64,000 bases of DNA from Borrelia hermsii DAH. Lineage in GTDB: Bacteria; Spirochaetota; Spirochaetia; Borreliales; Borreliaceae. Below, one piece after another: positions 28,329-39,010 of the stretch (its first letter is position 1; each line of letters starts with the position of its first letter). The notes below the pieces were generated by a model. The model searched no databases, was not told where the DNA came from, and saw only the letters and a list, made by a program, of their open reading frames with translations. The stretch lies in assembly GCF_023035675.1 (NCBI RefSeq), contig NZ_CP073136.1:863977-927976 (forward strand), given 5' to 3'. The position numbers were made by a program, and so were the translations under genes.

Positions 28329-31164
28329 GCTAGTATTTAAAAATATTGCTTCTTATAAGGGCGAATATGAGATAAATTTTGATGTTTCTGTTTTAAAAAG
28401 ATCTGGTATTTTTTTAATTTCTGGAAATACTGGAGCTGGCAAGAGTACAATTTTGGATTGTATTACTCTTGCTCTTTATGCACGAATTTATAGGCTTGAT
28501 AAAAATATTGCAGATTCAATTTCTAAGGGTTTTAATAGTGCTTATGTTAAACTTACTTTTACTGTTTCTGAAAAAGTTTATGAGTCATTTATTGAACTTA
28601 ACATAAGACAAAAGGAAACGCCAAAAAATATGATACTTAGCTGTCTTAGTGATGGGAGTTTGATTGAGAATAAAGATGATGTTTTAGCTTATATAAAAAG
28701 TCTTTGTAGGTTGGATTTTGAACAGTTTTGTCAAACTGTTATTTTGCCCCAAGGTAATTTTCAGGAATTTTTAACTTCAAAGCCAAAAAGTAAGACAGCA
28801 ATAATTGACAATATTTTTAATTTAAAAAAATACGATGATATAGAAATTTTTTTAAAAAGAGAATTAGAACTTACAAAATTCAATAAAGAAAAATTAGAGT
28901 TCTTAGATATGGAGGAAAAAAATAGAGTTAGCAGTAATAAAAAAAAATTAAATGAATTGACTGATTTTTTGGGTTTAGTTGATATAGAAGCTTTAAAAAA
29001 AAATCTTGACAGTGTTTATAAGTTAATAGGTATTTGTGAAAAAATAATAAAATTCAATCAAAATTATTTAGGTATTCAATATAGGATAGAGAATTTAGAG
29101 TTAGAATTATCTTCTAAGGTTAAGAGTAAAGAAAAGTTAAGTCATGAATATCTTTCGCAAGAAAAGATTAAATCAGAATTAGATGAAAAGCTTAAATTTT
29201 ATAATTCTAATGAATTTTTGGATTTAAAAAATTTTGTTAAAAGGCAGAGCGAGCTGCTAAATGATAAGAATCGGTTTTCGTTGGAATTTTCAAGTATTCA
29301 AAAGGATTTAGAAGAATTAAAATATCTGGATTTAGATAATTTTAATTTTGATTATGTAAAAGAATTGTATTATGAGAATGTTCTTTTCTGTGGGATAGAT
29401 TTTGATGAGAAGACTTATGATAGATTGATTGTAAAAGAGAGGCAATTGGAAGCGCAAAGAAAAAAATTATTACTAGAACAGAAAAGAAAAAATGTCGAAA
29501 TTAAAAGTATTACTTCACAAGAAACAACATTTAATTTTGATAAATATGTTTATTATGAGGCATTAAAGTTATTAAAGGGCTTTTATGAAGAATTAATATT
29601 AAAATATAAAAATGGATTAGAGCTGTTGTTAAAGTCAAATAATAGCGGTTCATCTCAAACTATTGTCATGAATATTAGAATTGGTTTGTATAAAAAATTT
29701 TTAGAACATCTTGATAGTAATAAACAGTCTGTTGCAAAAGATATTGATAATCTTAAACATCTTGAAGATGCATATAAGGTATATCAAGGAAAAGAAAAAT
29801 TAAAAATTAGTAGTTTAAATGAGCTTTTAGCGTTAAACTCAAAGCTTCAAATTTTGCAATCTGAGTTGGATGCTCTTAAGCTGGATATCTTGAATAATAA
29901 AGAAAGTAAAATTAAATGGGAGAGTTGCGTATTAAATTTTAAGAAAAATAATGCAGAAATTTTAAAAAGAATCGGCCAGAATTTATTTCATAAATATATA
30001 GATTATTCTAATAGAGATAAGATTTTGGTTCTTGAAGGTAAGCTTAAGGAAGTTGCGGATTTAAAAAGAATGCTTAATGATTTGAATTCCAAAATTTCTT
30101 TAAAGGAAGTGGAAATTAAAGAAAATTTAGATAAGATAAGAAGTTTATTGCCTGATATTAATTTAAAGGTAAATTTAAATGATTCTGCTTTACTTGAGCG
30201 GGAGTTTAAAAAAATTTTAAGGTCTAAAAGGGATATAGAGAATGATCATGCTAAATTGAACTTGTCTCTTGAGAATATAAATAACTCAAAACTTAAGCTT
30301 GCAAGTCAAATTGAGTTTATGAAACAAACCATATTAGGTTTTAAAATGGAGCTTAAAGATGAACTGGCTAAGTTCACTTCTAGTTTTTTAGATTTCAAAA
30401 GAGCAAGAAAAAATGGGTTTTATGTTAAGGATTCTATTTTTTCACTTGATTCTTTAAAGCCTAGTAAGAATAGTTTAGAGCATTTTTTGAAGTTAAAATC
30501 TAATTTTATGTCTCAAATTGAGATTTCCTCCAAGGATATTAGTAAATATGAGGCAAATTTTTCAAGCTTACAGACTCTTAAAGCAGAACTTAGTGCGCAA
30601 GAGATTAATTTAGAAAATATTAAGAATGAGTTAATCAGTGTGAATGAGCGTAATGATAAATTAGAAATTTTAAAGAAAGTTGTTACTACTTCTCCTAGTT
30701 TAAAGTATTATGTTCAGAGTTTTTTAATTGATGAAATTTTAAGTATATCGAATAAAAAATATTTAAGTATTATTCTTCCTGATTTTGAGCTTGAAATTAA
30801 TACAGATAGTAAAGATTTTAATTTTTTAGTTAAAAGCAAAAGAGATGGGAATATGACTCGTAGTGTTAAGACCCTATCTGGTGGTGAGAGATTTCTTGTA
30901 TCTTTATCCCTTTCCCTTGCTCTCTCAGACATGATAAGAGATAGTGAGCTTAAGATAGAAGCATTTTTTCTTGATGAGGGATTTGGAAGTCTTGATGAGG
31001 ATACTTTAAAAATGGTTATTCCAAAGATTTCTGAGTTGCAACGTGTTGATGGGCGTCAAATCGGTATAATCTCTCATGTTTCTTATTTAAAGGAAGAGAT
31101 TAAGACGCAGATAGTTGTAAGTAAAATTTCAACAGTTTCTAATATTACTATAGAGAGTTTTTAA
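28315..31164 (+). CDS. sbcC: exonuclease SbcCD subunit C (Rad50-like SMC ATPase)
   Basis: The 949-residue start at [16 protein letters not shown] fits the family; a longer frame upstream only overlaps sbcD. Walker A GNTGAGKS lies at 37-44, and the Q-loop region [14 protein letters not shown] near 150. Long coiled coils rich in Lys, Glu and Leu run from about 200 to 790. The signature [20 protein letters not shown] and Walker [15 protein letters not shown] close the protein. I find no CxxC pair at the coiled-coil apex, so the classical zinc hook is not visible. The Cys residues lie singly (for example CGID and ESCVLNF). Confidence 0.95.
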   Translation: MRINKLVFKNIASYKGEYEINFDVSVLKRSGIFLISGNTGAGKSTILDCITLALYARIYRLDKNIADSISKGFNSAYVKLTFTVSEKVYESFIELNIRQKETPKNMILSCLSDGSLIENKDDVLAYIKSLCRLDFEQFCQTVILPQGNFQEFLTSKPKSKTAIIDNIFNLKKYDDIEIFLKRELELTKFNKEKLEFLDMEEKNRVSSNKKKLNELTDFLGLVDIEALKKNLDSVYKLIGICEKIIKFNQNYLGIQYRIENLELELSSKVKSKEKLSHEYLSQEKIKSELDEKLKFYNSNEFLDLKNFVKRQSELLNDKNRFSLEFSSIQKDLEELKYLDLDNFNFDYVKELYYENVLFCGIDFDEKTYDRLIVKERQLEAQRKKLLLEQKRKNVEIKSITSQETTFNFDKYVYYEALKLLKGFYEELILKYKNGLELLLKSNNSGSSQTIVMNIRIGLYKKFLEHLDSNKQSVAKDIDNLKHLEDAYKVYQGKEKLKISSLNELLALNSKLQILQSELDALKLDILNNKESKIKWESCVLNFKKNNAEILKRIGQNLFHKYIDYSNRDKILVLEGKLKEVADLKRMLNDLNSKISLKEVEIKENLDKIRSLLPDINLKVNLNDSALLEREFKKILRSKRDIENDHAKLNLSLENINNSKLKLASQIEFMKQTILGFKMELKDELAKFTSSFLDFKRARKNGFYVKDSIFSLDSLKPSKNSLEHFLKLKSNFMSQIEISSKDISKYEANFSSLQTLKAELSAQEINLENIKNELISVNERNDKLEILKKVVTTSPSLKYYVQSFLIDEILSISNKKYLSIILPDFELEINTDSKDFNFLVKSKRDGNMTRSVKTLSGGERFLVSLSLSLALSDMIRDSELKIEAFFLDEGFGSLDEDTLKMVIPKISELQRVDGRQIGIISHVSYLKEEIKTQIVVSKISTVSNITIESF

Positions 31165-31211
31165 TTTTTTATTGTATAATTATTTGGATATTTTAGAATA
31201 TGGAGATTTGT

Positions 31212-32150
31212 ATGGAACGTTATGTTTCAATTGATGTTGGAGGTACTAATACTAAATATTCTCTTGCAGATAGTAGCGGTAATTTCCTTGATAAGCATGA
31301 AGTTAAATCAGGGACTACTCCTGATGAGCAAGTTGGTATTTTAGTCGATATAATTAATTCTTACAAAAGGGAAGAAAATATTAAAGGTGTTGCAATTTGC
31401 ATGCCTGGATTTGTTGATCCTAAGGGAATTGTGATTAGAGTAAATGCTATTAAAGGATTTACGAATTATCCTTTAAAGGAAAAACTTGAGACTTTAACAG
31501 GGATTAATGTTGAGATTGAAAATGATGCTAATTGTGTGGCTTTAGCAGAAAAATTTAAAGGTAATGCTATTCATTATAATGATTTTATTGCTTTAACTCT
31601 TGGAACAGGAATTGGTGCTGGGATATTTATGAATGGAAAACTTTTAAGGGGCTGTTCTTTTATGTCCGGTGAGATTGGATTTATGATTATTAGAGGACTT
31701 AGCAATAATATTCCTTTTAATTGTAGATGGGAATCTATAGCTTCTGTTGCGGCTTTGAGGAAGAGAGTTGCTCAGCGTTTGGAAATGGAGTTTGATAAGG
31801 TTTCTGGAGAATATGTTTTTGAGCTTGCCGATAGTGGTAATGTGCACGCTAGGAATGAAATTGAGCATTTTTTTGAGACTTTGTCATTTGGAATTTTTAA
31901 TTTAACTTTTATTTTAAATCCTGCAAAAATCTTAATTGGAGGCGGCATAAGTTCAAGACCTGATTTAATAAGTAGAATATATGATAAATTGGAGAATTTA
32001 TGGTCTTTAGAATTGGCTCATATTTATAATAATGACATCAAGAAACTTGTTGAACTTGAGACAACTAAATTTAATAATGATTCTGGAAAACTTGGAGCAT
32101 TATATCATTATTTTATTGAAAATAATGTGTTATGTAATTTAGGTGTTTAG
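31212..32150 (+). CDS. ROK-family sugar kinase
   Basis: I chose the ATG at 31212, which has GGAG six to seven bases upstream; the ATG at 31200 gives only four extra residues. The product has 312 residues without an N-terminal helix-turn-helix, so it is a kinase rather than an NagC/XylR-type repressor. Features are SIDVGGTNTKYSLAD (phosphate 1), IENDANCVALAEK with the catalytic Asp, LTLGTGIGAGIFMNGKL and GEIGFM. The usual CxCGxxGC zinc motif is absent, replaced by IPFNCRWESIAS. Substrate (glucose, GlcNAc or ManNAc) is open. cutC follows without a gap. The B. burgdorferi homologue has been labelled XylR, which the domain content does not support. Confidence 0.87.
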   Translation: MERYVSIDVGGTNTKYSLADSSGNFLDKHEVKSGTTPDEQVGILVDIINSYKREENIKGVAICMPGFVDPKGIVIRVNAIKGFTNYPLKEKLETLTGINVEIENDANCVALAEKFKGNAIHYNDFIALTLGTGIGAGIFMNGKLLRGCSFMSGEIGFMIIRGLSNNIPFNCRWESIASVAALRKRVAQRLEMEFDKVSGEYVFELADSGNVHARNEIEHFFETLSFGIFNLTFILNPAKILIGGGISSRPDLISRIYDKLENLWSLELAHIYNNDIKKLVELETTKFNNDSGKLGALYHYFIENNVLCNLGV

Positions 32151-32777
32151 GTGATAAGAGAAGCATGTGTTTTTAACGTATTAGAGGCTTTAAATGCTTT
32201 TAAGCTTGGTGCTAATAGAATTGAGCTTTGTGAAAATACGACTTGTGGGGGAACTACACCTTCTTATGGCTCCATAAAAGTTTTGAAGGAAGCTTTGGAT
32301 ATTCCTATTGTTGTAATGATTAGGCCAAGGTGTGGTGGTTTTGTGTATTCTAATTTAGAATTTCAAGTCATGAAGGAAGATATTAAGCTTTGTAAGAGTC
32401 TTGGAGTGGAGGGTGTAGTGTTTGGCATTTTAAGGAATGATCATGAAATTGACATAGATAGAACTAAAGAGTTGTTAAGTTTATCTTATCCTTTAAAAGT
32501 TACTTTTCATAAAGCAGTTGATGAGACTTCTGATATTAGGGCTTCTGTAGCTAATCTTTTAGATATTGGCGTTAATAGAATATTAACTTCAGGGGGAGGG
32601 CTTAAAGCAGAAGATTCACTTATGATACTTCAAGACTTAATATTAATGGCTGGAGAGAAATTAGAAATTATTGTTGCAGGTAAAGTTAGTAAGGATAATA
32701 TTGAGGGCATTGATACTATTTTGGGTGCTAAAGCTTATCATGGGAGACTTATTGTTGGTGATTTAAATTTATCTTAG
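32151..32777 (+). CDS. cutC: CutC-family TIM-barrel protein
   Basis: The protein has 208 residues from a GTG start directly after the kinase stop. The sequence REACVFNVLEALNAFKLGANRIELCENTTCGGTTPSYG, IPIVVMIRPRCGGFVYS, VEGVVFGILRNDHEIDID, VTFHKAVDETSD and RILTSGGG is the conserved CutC pattern. The name comes from copper homeostasis in E. coli, but the biochemical activity of CutC is not settled. Tight coupling to a ROK sugar kinase hints at a metabolic role here. It is slightly shorter than the E. coli protein (about 248 residues) at the C-terminus. Confidence 0.92.
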   Translation: MIREACVFNVLEALNAFKLGANRIELCENTTCGGTTPSYGSIKVLKEALDIPIVVMIRPRCGGFVYSNLEFQVMKEDIKLCKSLGVEGVVFGILRNDHEIDIDRTKELLSLSYPLKVTFHKAVDETSDIRASVANLLDIGVNRILTSGGGLKAEDSLMILQDLILMAGEKLEIIVAGKVSKDNIEGIDTILGAKAYHGRLIVGDLNLS

Positions 32778-32790
32778 GTTTATTGTTGTG

Positions 32791-33648
32791 TTAATTTAAG
32801 TTCAAGTCAATATTTAATGCAGATGTTTGAGGTTCTTCATCTTTGGCTAAGATTAAACTTGTTATGAATTTTTTAATGCTCATTTTGTTAACATTAAATT
32901 TAAGTTCCACGGTATTTTGATCTTGTATTTTAGATTTTATAGGACTTGAAATTATTATTTTTGTTGTGCTTTTTAACAGGATTGGTATTAATTTCCTTGA
33001 TAAAATAGATAGTATTGCTGGGTTATTAGTGTGTAAGTATGCTTTGAAATTATAATCATTGTCACTTTCACTATTTGCAATAAGTATTCCTTTATTAAAA
33101 GGAATCAGATTTGTTTTTATGTTATCTGGTATTAATTTAGTGATATCCTTTATCCAAATAAATATTTCATTTTGATTAAGTGTATCAATATATTTTGTTG
33201 TTAGTATGTTTTCGCTTTTATGAGTTATTTCTTTTTGATTTATTAGAAATCCTTTTTTATCTTTAGTGGGAGTTACATATATATTTGAATTTTTTATCTT
33301 CCATTTTGGATTTGTAAATATATTGCCATGAGATTCAAAATTTGGGTTGTTGTGTATTCCCCAAAAGATATTTTTGGGAAAATTTCCTGTTATTATTGAT
33401 GAAAAAGTTTCTGGATTTTTTGTGTAACTTAAATATAGGTTGCCAATAGTATTAAGTCCGAGTTTGTATTTTAATTTGAATTCATTGTAGATGAATCTGT
33501 TTTTAGATAGATCTATGTAAGCGTATACGTCTGATGATGGGTCTAACAACATAATTGAAGACCTTTTATCTTTAGGTGGAGAGTAAGTTAAAGTTGAACA
33601 TCCTATAAAAAAAATAGTTATAAAAATGTTGATAATTAATTTGACCAT
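32791..33648 (-). CDS. predicted lipoprotein of unknown function
   Basis: The protein has 285 residues. The leader [16 protein letters not shown] ends in the lipobox FIGC followed by STLTY. The body has no motif I recognise; it is beta-rich with blocks such as [37 protein letters not shown] and [21 protein letters not shown]. It overlaps the end of ileS by 13 bases and is transcribed with it. A periplasm-facing or surface lipoprotein is the inference. Confidence 0.8.
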   Translation of the reverse strand: MVKLIINIFITIFFIGCSTLTYSPPKDKRSSIMLLDPSSDVYAYIDLSKNRFIYNEFKLKYKLGLNTIGNLYLSYTKNPETFSSIITGNFPKNIFWGIHNNPNFESHGNIFTNPKWKIKNSNIYVTPTKDKKGFLINQKEITHKSENILTTKYIDTLNQNEIFIWIKDITKLIPDNIKTNLIPFNKGILIANSESDNDYNFKAYLHTNNPAILSILSRKLIPILLKSTTKIIISSPIKSKIQDQNTVELKFNVNKMSIKKFITSLILAKDEEPQTSALNIDLNLN

Positions 33649-36600
33649 TTTTCAATACCTATTTTTATTAATATTTCATCGTCAAGTTCTACTTTTGTTA
33701 GTGCCTTTTCGTTATTAATCTCTATTTTTAGTGTTAAGGTTTCATTTTTAATGTAACTTTCAAATTGACTTATTATTTTTTTAAGTATCTCATTGTTGTC
33801 TATGTATAGTATTATTCTGTCACTAACATTGAAGTTATTTTCTTTTCTTAAATTTTGTACTTTTCTTATAAGTTCTCTTGAGAGTCCTTTTAAGTATAAT
33901 TCTTCTGTTATTAGTGCATCTAATCCAATTGTAACAGAATCTTCATTTATTACTTTTAAATTTTCTTTCTCGTGTCTTTCTAAGATTATATCTTTGAGTG
34001 TTATATCATATGTATTGTCTTTGATTTTAATTGTATGTTTATTACCATTTATTATTTTTAATATATCTTCGTTGTTCAGTTTCATGATTTCTAATGCTAC
34101 TGCTTTCATATTTGTGCCGAGCTTACTTCCAAGTTCTCTAAAGTTTGCTTTTGCTTTGTAAGTTACAAGTTCTTCTTCATTGGATTTTATTTTTATTTCT
34201 TCTGAATTAATTTCCTCGAGTATTATTTCTTTCATTTCACTTAGTATTTGTTGTTCTTTTTGATCTTTGGTTACAATATAGATTGTGCTGATGGGTTTTC
34301 GTATTTTGATGTTATGTGATGCTCTTAGTGCTCTTGCAATTGAAACCACTTTTCTTATAAAGTTCATCTTCTCTTCAAGATCTATGTTAATAAGTTCTTT
34401 GATCTCTTGTGGATATTCGTTTAGATGGATTGATTCTTTTTCATCTTTTGTTTTCAGATTTTGATAAATTTCTTCTGTTAAGAATGGAATAAATGGTGCA
34501 AGCATCAACATTAAGTTCTTTAGTGCATAGTATAGCGTTTCATAGGCATCAATCTTATCATTATCATTCTCAGATTTCCAGAACCTTCTTCTTGATCTTC
34601 TGATGTACCAATTATTTAGCTTATCTATAAATGCAAGAAGTTCTTCTATTGATTTTGTTAAATTATATTTATCTATTTCTTCATTTAATGTTTTTTTCAG
34701 ACTTTCAATTTCGCTAATTATCCATTTATCAAGGATATTAGTTTTGTATAGAACTATGTTACTGTTAGGTTCAAATTTATCAATTATTGCGTAGGTTATG
34801 AAAAATGAATAAGCATTCCAGATAGGGATTATAATATTCTTTAAAACATCTTTAACCCCATCATCGCTGTATTTTAAGTCATCAGCTCTTACTACGGGAC
34901 TCATTACTAGATAGAGTCTTAAAGCATCAGCCCCAAATGTGTTTATTACTTCCATTGGATCTGTATAATTTCTAAGTGATTTTGACATTTTTCTTCCATC
35001 ACTAGATAGTACTAGTCCATTAACTATTACATTTTTAAATGCTGTCTGTTCGAAAAGAGCAGTGCCTAGGATTGTTAATGTATAAAACCATCCTCTTGTT
35101 TGATCTAAACCCTCTGCAATAAAATCAGCAGGGAAAATATCATGGAATTTATCTTTATCTTTAAATGGATAATGCTTACTTGCGTAAGGCATAGAACCAG
35201 ATTCAAACCAGCAGTCTAGAACCTCACTTGTGCGAACATATGTACCGCCGTATTGACTTGGCCAAGTGATTTTATCAATTTTATCTTTATGTAAGTCATT
35301 CACCTTTTGTCCTGAGAGTCTTTCAAGTTCTTCTTTAGAGCCTATACATATTTTGTTTCCTGTTTTTGAACATATCCATACTGGTATTGGATTCCCCCAA
35401 AATCTGTTTCTACTTATTGCCCAATCTCGTGCATTTTCTAACCATTTACCAAATCGTCCTTTTTTTAGGTGTGAAGGTATCCAGTTTATTTGCTCATTTG
35501 ATTTTATGAGTTTTTCTTTTATTGCTTCAATATTTACAAACCATGAGCTTATGGGTCTGTAAATTAGAGGTGAATTTGTTCTGTAGCAAAATGGATATCT
35601 GTGTAAAAAGTTTTCCCGTTTGAATAAAAGATTCATTGATTTTAATTTTTCTATTATTTTATTATCTGCATCTTTAACAAATAGTCCTTCAAAATCTTTT
35701 ACTTCGTTTGTAAATCTGCATTCGGCATCTATAGGTGTTATCATATCAGTTTTTGTATTTTTTTTGAGTATGTTATAGTCTTCTTCTCCAAAGGGTGCGA
35801 TATGTACTATTCCTGTTCCATCATCAGTTGTGACATATTCTGCTGTATGAATCCTGAAAGCCCCTTTATTCCTTTGACTTAAAAAATAGTCAAATACGGG
35901 TTCATATTCTATTCCTTTAATATGCTCACCTTTAAATTGTTCTATTACTGTATATGTTTTGTCATCTTTATAATAGTGATTTAATCTTTTTGTGCCTATT
36001 ATGAATGTTTCGTTTTTTTCTTTATCGAATATTTTAGAGTAATCTATGTCTCTACCAACAGCAATTCCAAGATTTGTAGGTAATGTCCAAGGAGTTGTCG
36101 TCCATGCGAGCAAGTATTCATTTTTATCTTTGATTTTAAATTTTATAGTTAGTGATGGGTCATGAACTTCTTTATACTCGCCAAGATTAACCTCAAAGTT
36201 TGAAAGAGGAGTTGCAAGTTTCGGAGAATATGGTAATACATAGTAACTTTCATAAATTAAACCCTTATTGTAAAGTGTTTGAAATACCCACCATACAGAT
36301 TCCATGAAGGTTGTATCCATTGTTTTGTAATTATGTTCAAAATCTACCCATCTACCTAATCTTGAAATTGTTTTTTGCCATTCTTTTGTGTATCTAAGAA
36401 CTATATTTTTGCATTCCTCATTAAATTTATCAACCCCATATTTTTCTATTTCGTATCTTCCAGAGATTTGTAAAGATTTCTCTACTTCATACTCTACGGG
36501 TAAACCATGAGTATCCCATCCAAAATATCTCTTAACATGTTTTCCTTTCATTGTTTTATATCTTGGGATTATATCTTTAATTGTATTTGGAACAAAATGC

Positions 36601-36770
36601 CCAAAATGTGGAAGTCCTGTTGCAAATGGTGGACCATCATAAAATGTAAATTCTTCACAACCTTCTCTTTGTTGCATTGATTTTTCGAAGATTTTATTAT
36701 CATTCCAAAATTTTAATACTTTTTCTTCTATCTTCGGAAAGTTTACTTTGCTTTCTACTTTCTTGAACAT
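33636..36770 (-). CDS. ileS: isoleucyl-tRNA synthetase (eukaryote-like, type 2)
   Basis: The 1044-residue class I synthetase has the HIGH-type motif in [13 protein letters not shown] near residues 47-59 and the KMSKS loop in [13 protein letters not shown]. The editing domain lies between them (for example [13 protein letters not shown]). The motif form [11 protein letters not shown], the length and the missing C-terminal Cys4 zinc finger fit the type 2 enzymes found in eukaryotes, some bacteria and spirochaetes. These are known to be less sensitive to mupirocin. The start overlaps the stop of the clp gene by 16 bases. Confidence 0.97.
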   Translation of the reverse strand: MFKKVESKVNFPKIEEKVLKFWNDNKIFEKSMQQREGCEEFTFYDGPPFATGLPHFGHFVPNTIKDIIPRYKTMKGKHVKRYFGWDTHGLPVEYEVEKSLQISGRYEIEKYGVDKFNEECKNIVLRYTKEWQKTISRLGRWVDFEHNYKTMDTTFMESVWWVFQTLYNKGLIYESYYVLPYSPKLATPLSNFEVNLGEYKEVHDPSLTIKFKIKDKNEYLLAWTTTPWTLPTNLGIAVGRDIDYSKIFDKEKNETFIIGTKRLNHYYKDDKTYTVIEQFKGEHIKGIEYEPVFDYFLSQRNKGAFRIHTAEYVTTDDGTGIVHIAPFGEEDYNILKKNTKTDMITPIDAECRFTNEVKDFEGLFVKDADNKIIEKLKSMNLLFKRENFLHRYPFCYRTNSPLIYRPISSWFVNIEAIKEKLIKSNEQINWIPSHLKKGRFGKWLENARDWAISRNRFWGNPIPVWICSKTGNKICIGSKEELERLSGQKVNDLHKDKIDKITWPSQYGGTYVRTSEVLDCWFESGSMPYASKHYPFKDKDKFHDIFPADFIAEGLDQTRGWFYTLTILGTALFEQTAFKNVIVNGLVLSSDGRKMSKSLRNYTDPMEVINTFGADALRLYLVMSPVVRADDLKYSDDGVKDVLKNIIIPIWNAYSFFITYAIIDKFEPNSNIVLYKTNILDKWIISEIESLKKTLNEEIDKYNLTKSIEELLAFIDKLNNWYIRRSRRRFWKSENDNDKIDAYETLYYALKNLMLMLAPFIPFLTEEIYQNLKTKDEKESIHLNEYPQEIKELINIDLEEKMNFIRKVVSIARALRASHNIKIRKPISTIYIVTKDQKEQQILSEMKEIILEEINSEEIKIKSNEEELVTYKAKANFRELGSKLGTNMKAVALEIMKLNNEDILKIINGNKHTIKIKDNTYDITLKDIILERHEKENLKVINEDSVTIGLDALITEELYLKGLSRELIRKVQNLRKENNFNVSDRIILYIDNNEILKKIISQFESYIKNETLTLKIEINNEKALTKVELDDEILIKIGIEKWSN

Positions 36771-39010
36771 AAGATTTCCTTTTGTTTGATTTTTATATTA
36801 TTTTGGTCTAAATATATTTTTATTAGATTAATATTGGGATTTTTAAATATTTGATTGATAATTTTTTCTTCTATTTGTTCTTTTATTGCATTTAAAACAC
36901 TTCTTGCACCAGAATTTTTATCATAATATTTTTCAATTATATGGTTCTGGAGAGCTTCATCAATTTCTATTTTAATGTTTTTGAGGCTAAATTTTTTAGT
37001 GAGTTCTTTGCAATAGTTACTATAAATTAGGATAAGATCTTCTTCTTTTAAGACATTAAGGATTATTTTTTTTTGTATTTTATCTAGTAGTGATGATTTG
37101 AATCTTGTTTTAAGCTCATTGTTGATTTCGCTTTTGATATTTATATTATTGTCTGTCTTGTTAAATCCAATACTTCCTTTTCCAAGTAGTGTTTTAGCGC
37201 CAATAGATGTACTTAAAACAATAATGGCATTTTTAAAAGATATTTTATCTTCTTTACTACTAATTAACTCCCCATTTTCAAGTATTTGTTCTATTATAGT
37301 AAGTACGCAATTATGCGCATGTTCGATATTTTCAAGTATAATAAAGGCCCTAGGATTATGTTTTAATCTGTTTATTAAAATACCACCATCAGCATAGCCT
37401 GCATATCCTGGATTTGTTCCTATTAGCTTTGATATGGAAGTTTCTTCTCTATAGTCTGACATGTCTAGCTTTAATATTGAGTTTTGATCTTCAATAATGA
37501 TGTTTGATATTGTTTTTGCTATCATTGTCTTTCCACATCCGCTTGAACCTATGAGTAATATTGATGTTAAAGGTTGCATATTGTTATTGATGCCAAGTTT
37601 TGTTTTGACCATTTCTATAATTATTTCATTTATAGCACATTCTTGCCCAATTATTTTTTCTTTTATGTGTATTGCTTCTGCTTTAAGAGTGTCAATTTCT
37701 TCTGTGATGTTAGATTTTATCTTAATATTTAATAGTTCATCTGTTGCGCTTTTAATATCCTCTACATTAATTATCTTTTTATCAATTTCCTTTTGTTTTT
37801 TCTGTGCCCCGGCAATGTCAATTAGATCAATTGCTTTATCGGGAAATCTTTTGTTAATTAGATATTGTGATGATAGCTTGATGACATTTTCTATGGCTTC
37901 CTTTTCATAAGTGACACCGTGATAGTCTTCAAAGTTTTTTATTATGTTGTTGATTATGTTAAGGGTTTCTTGTTCATCGGGTTCTTTGATTGATATTGTT
38001 TGAAATCTTCTAGTAAATGCTTTGTCTTGAGAAATATGTTTTCTATATTCATCATAAGTTGTTGCGCCTATGATTTGTATTGCAGAGCGGGATAAAACAG
38101 GTTTTAAAATATTTGCTGCATCAATAGAACCTTCAGAGTTTCCAGCCCCTATTAGAGTATGTATTTCATCAATAAATATTATTATGTCTTTATTGTTTTT
38201 GATGGATTTAATTATGTTATTTAATCTTTCTTCGAATTCACCTCTATATTTTGTTCCTGAGACTAGATCAGAAGTGTCAATTTGTAGTATTACTTTATTT
38301 TGTAATTGGCTTTTTATTTCTTTATTCGCAATTTTGATGGCAAGTCCTTCAACAATTGCCGTTTTACCAACTCCAGGTTCTCCTATTAGGATTGTGCTAT
38401 TTTTATTTCGTCGTTCAAGTATGTTTATTAATGCTTGGATTTCTTTCTCACGACCGACTAGAGGATCAAGTTTTTTTTCCTTTGCAAGTGTTGTTAAGTT
38501 TTTAACATATCTGTCAATTTCAAAGTAGTCATTTGTAAGTCTTATTTCATCTTCGAATTCTTTATATGTTTCAATTAACCTTATCTTGTCTATGCTTGTT
38601 ATCATATTCTCTTCATTAAAGTTGAAGCTTAATTTATTGAGTTTATATTTCTTTAAAAGTTTTTTCGTTTTTAGAATTTGATAAAAAATCTCTTTTATTC
38701 CTATTGAAGATTTAGACTTAAATTCTTTTTTGGTTTGTTCAATAAGAATGAAAATTTCTCTGTTTATCTTTGGAATTATAATTTCCTCAGCACCGATTAA
38801 AACTTTTTCTAACTTTTCTATTTCACATAATGTATCTTGTTTGATATTTTTTAAAGTTTTTGTATCTATATTTTTTATTTCAGATTTCTTAGGGCAGACT
38901 AGTATAGACATTAATAGATGCCACATTGAAACTTCTCTATTTTTATTTTTTCTAGCAACTTCTCTCGCGGATACTTCGACTAGGTTTATTAAGTTTTCTG
39001 CTATATTAAT
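36755..39010 (-). CDS. clpC: Clp-family AAA+ unfoldase (ClpC/ClpA type), probable ATT start
   Basis: There are two AAA+ modules: [15 protein letters not shown] with [15 protein letters not shown], and [14 protein letters not shown] further on. GSIGFNKT supplies an IGF-type ClpP-docking tripeptide, and SGARSV is sensor 2. The middle coiled coil is absent, so the build is ClpA-like. The first ATG is at 38926 and gives [10 protein letters not shown]. The 28 codons upstream remain open and encode [20 protein letters not shown], then NREVS, which matches the missing first helices of a Clp N-domain. No ATG, GTG or TTG exists there. The ATT at 39010, with GGAG ten bases upstream and overlapping the stop of the preceding gene, is the best start (751 residues). 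The conservative alternative is 38926 (723 residues). Confidence 0.85.
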   Translation of the reverse strand: MNIAENLINLVEVSAREVARKNKNREVSMWHLLMSILVCPKKSEIKNIDTKTLKNIKQDTLCEIEKLEKVLIGAEEIIIPKINREIFILIEQTKKEFKSKSSIGIKEIFYQILKTKKLLKKYKLNKLSFNFNEENMITSIDKIRLIETYKEFEDEIRLTNDYFEIDRYVKNLTTLAKEKKLDPLVGREKEIQALINILERRNKNSTILIGEPGVGKTAIVEGLAIKIANKEIKSQLQNKVILQIDTSDLVSGTKYRGEFEERLNNIIKSIKNNKDIIIFIDEIHTLIGAGNSEGSIDAANILKPVLSRSAIQIIGATTYDEYRKHISQDKAFTRRFQTISIKEPDEQETLNIINNIIKNFEDYHGVTYEKEAIENVIKLSSQYLINKRFPDKAIDLIDIAGAQKKQKEIDKKIINVEDIKSATDELLNIKIKSNITEEIDTLKAEAIHIKEKIIGQECAINEIIIEMVKTKLGINNNMQPLTSILLIGSSGCGKTMIAKTISNIIIEDQNSILKLDMSDYREETSISKLIGTNPGYAGYADGGILINRLKHNPRAFIILENIEHAHNCVLTIIEQILENGELISSKEDKISFKNAIIVLSTSIGAKTLLGKGSIGFNKTDNNINIKSEINNELKTRFKSSLLDKIQKKIILNVLKEEDLILIYSNYCKELTKKFSLKNIKIEIDEALQNHIIEKYYDKNSGARSVLNAIKEQIEEKIINQIFKNPNINLIKIYLDQNNIKIKQKEILCSRK

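Noticed and set aside
37098..38528. Several long open frames antisense to the Clp ATPase gene
   Set aside because: They mirror well-supported AAA+ coding sequence and show no motifs or ribosome-binding sites of their own.
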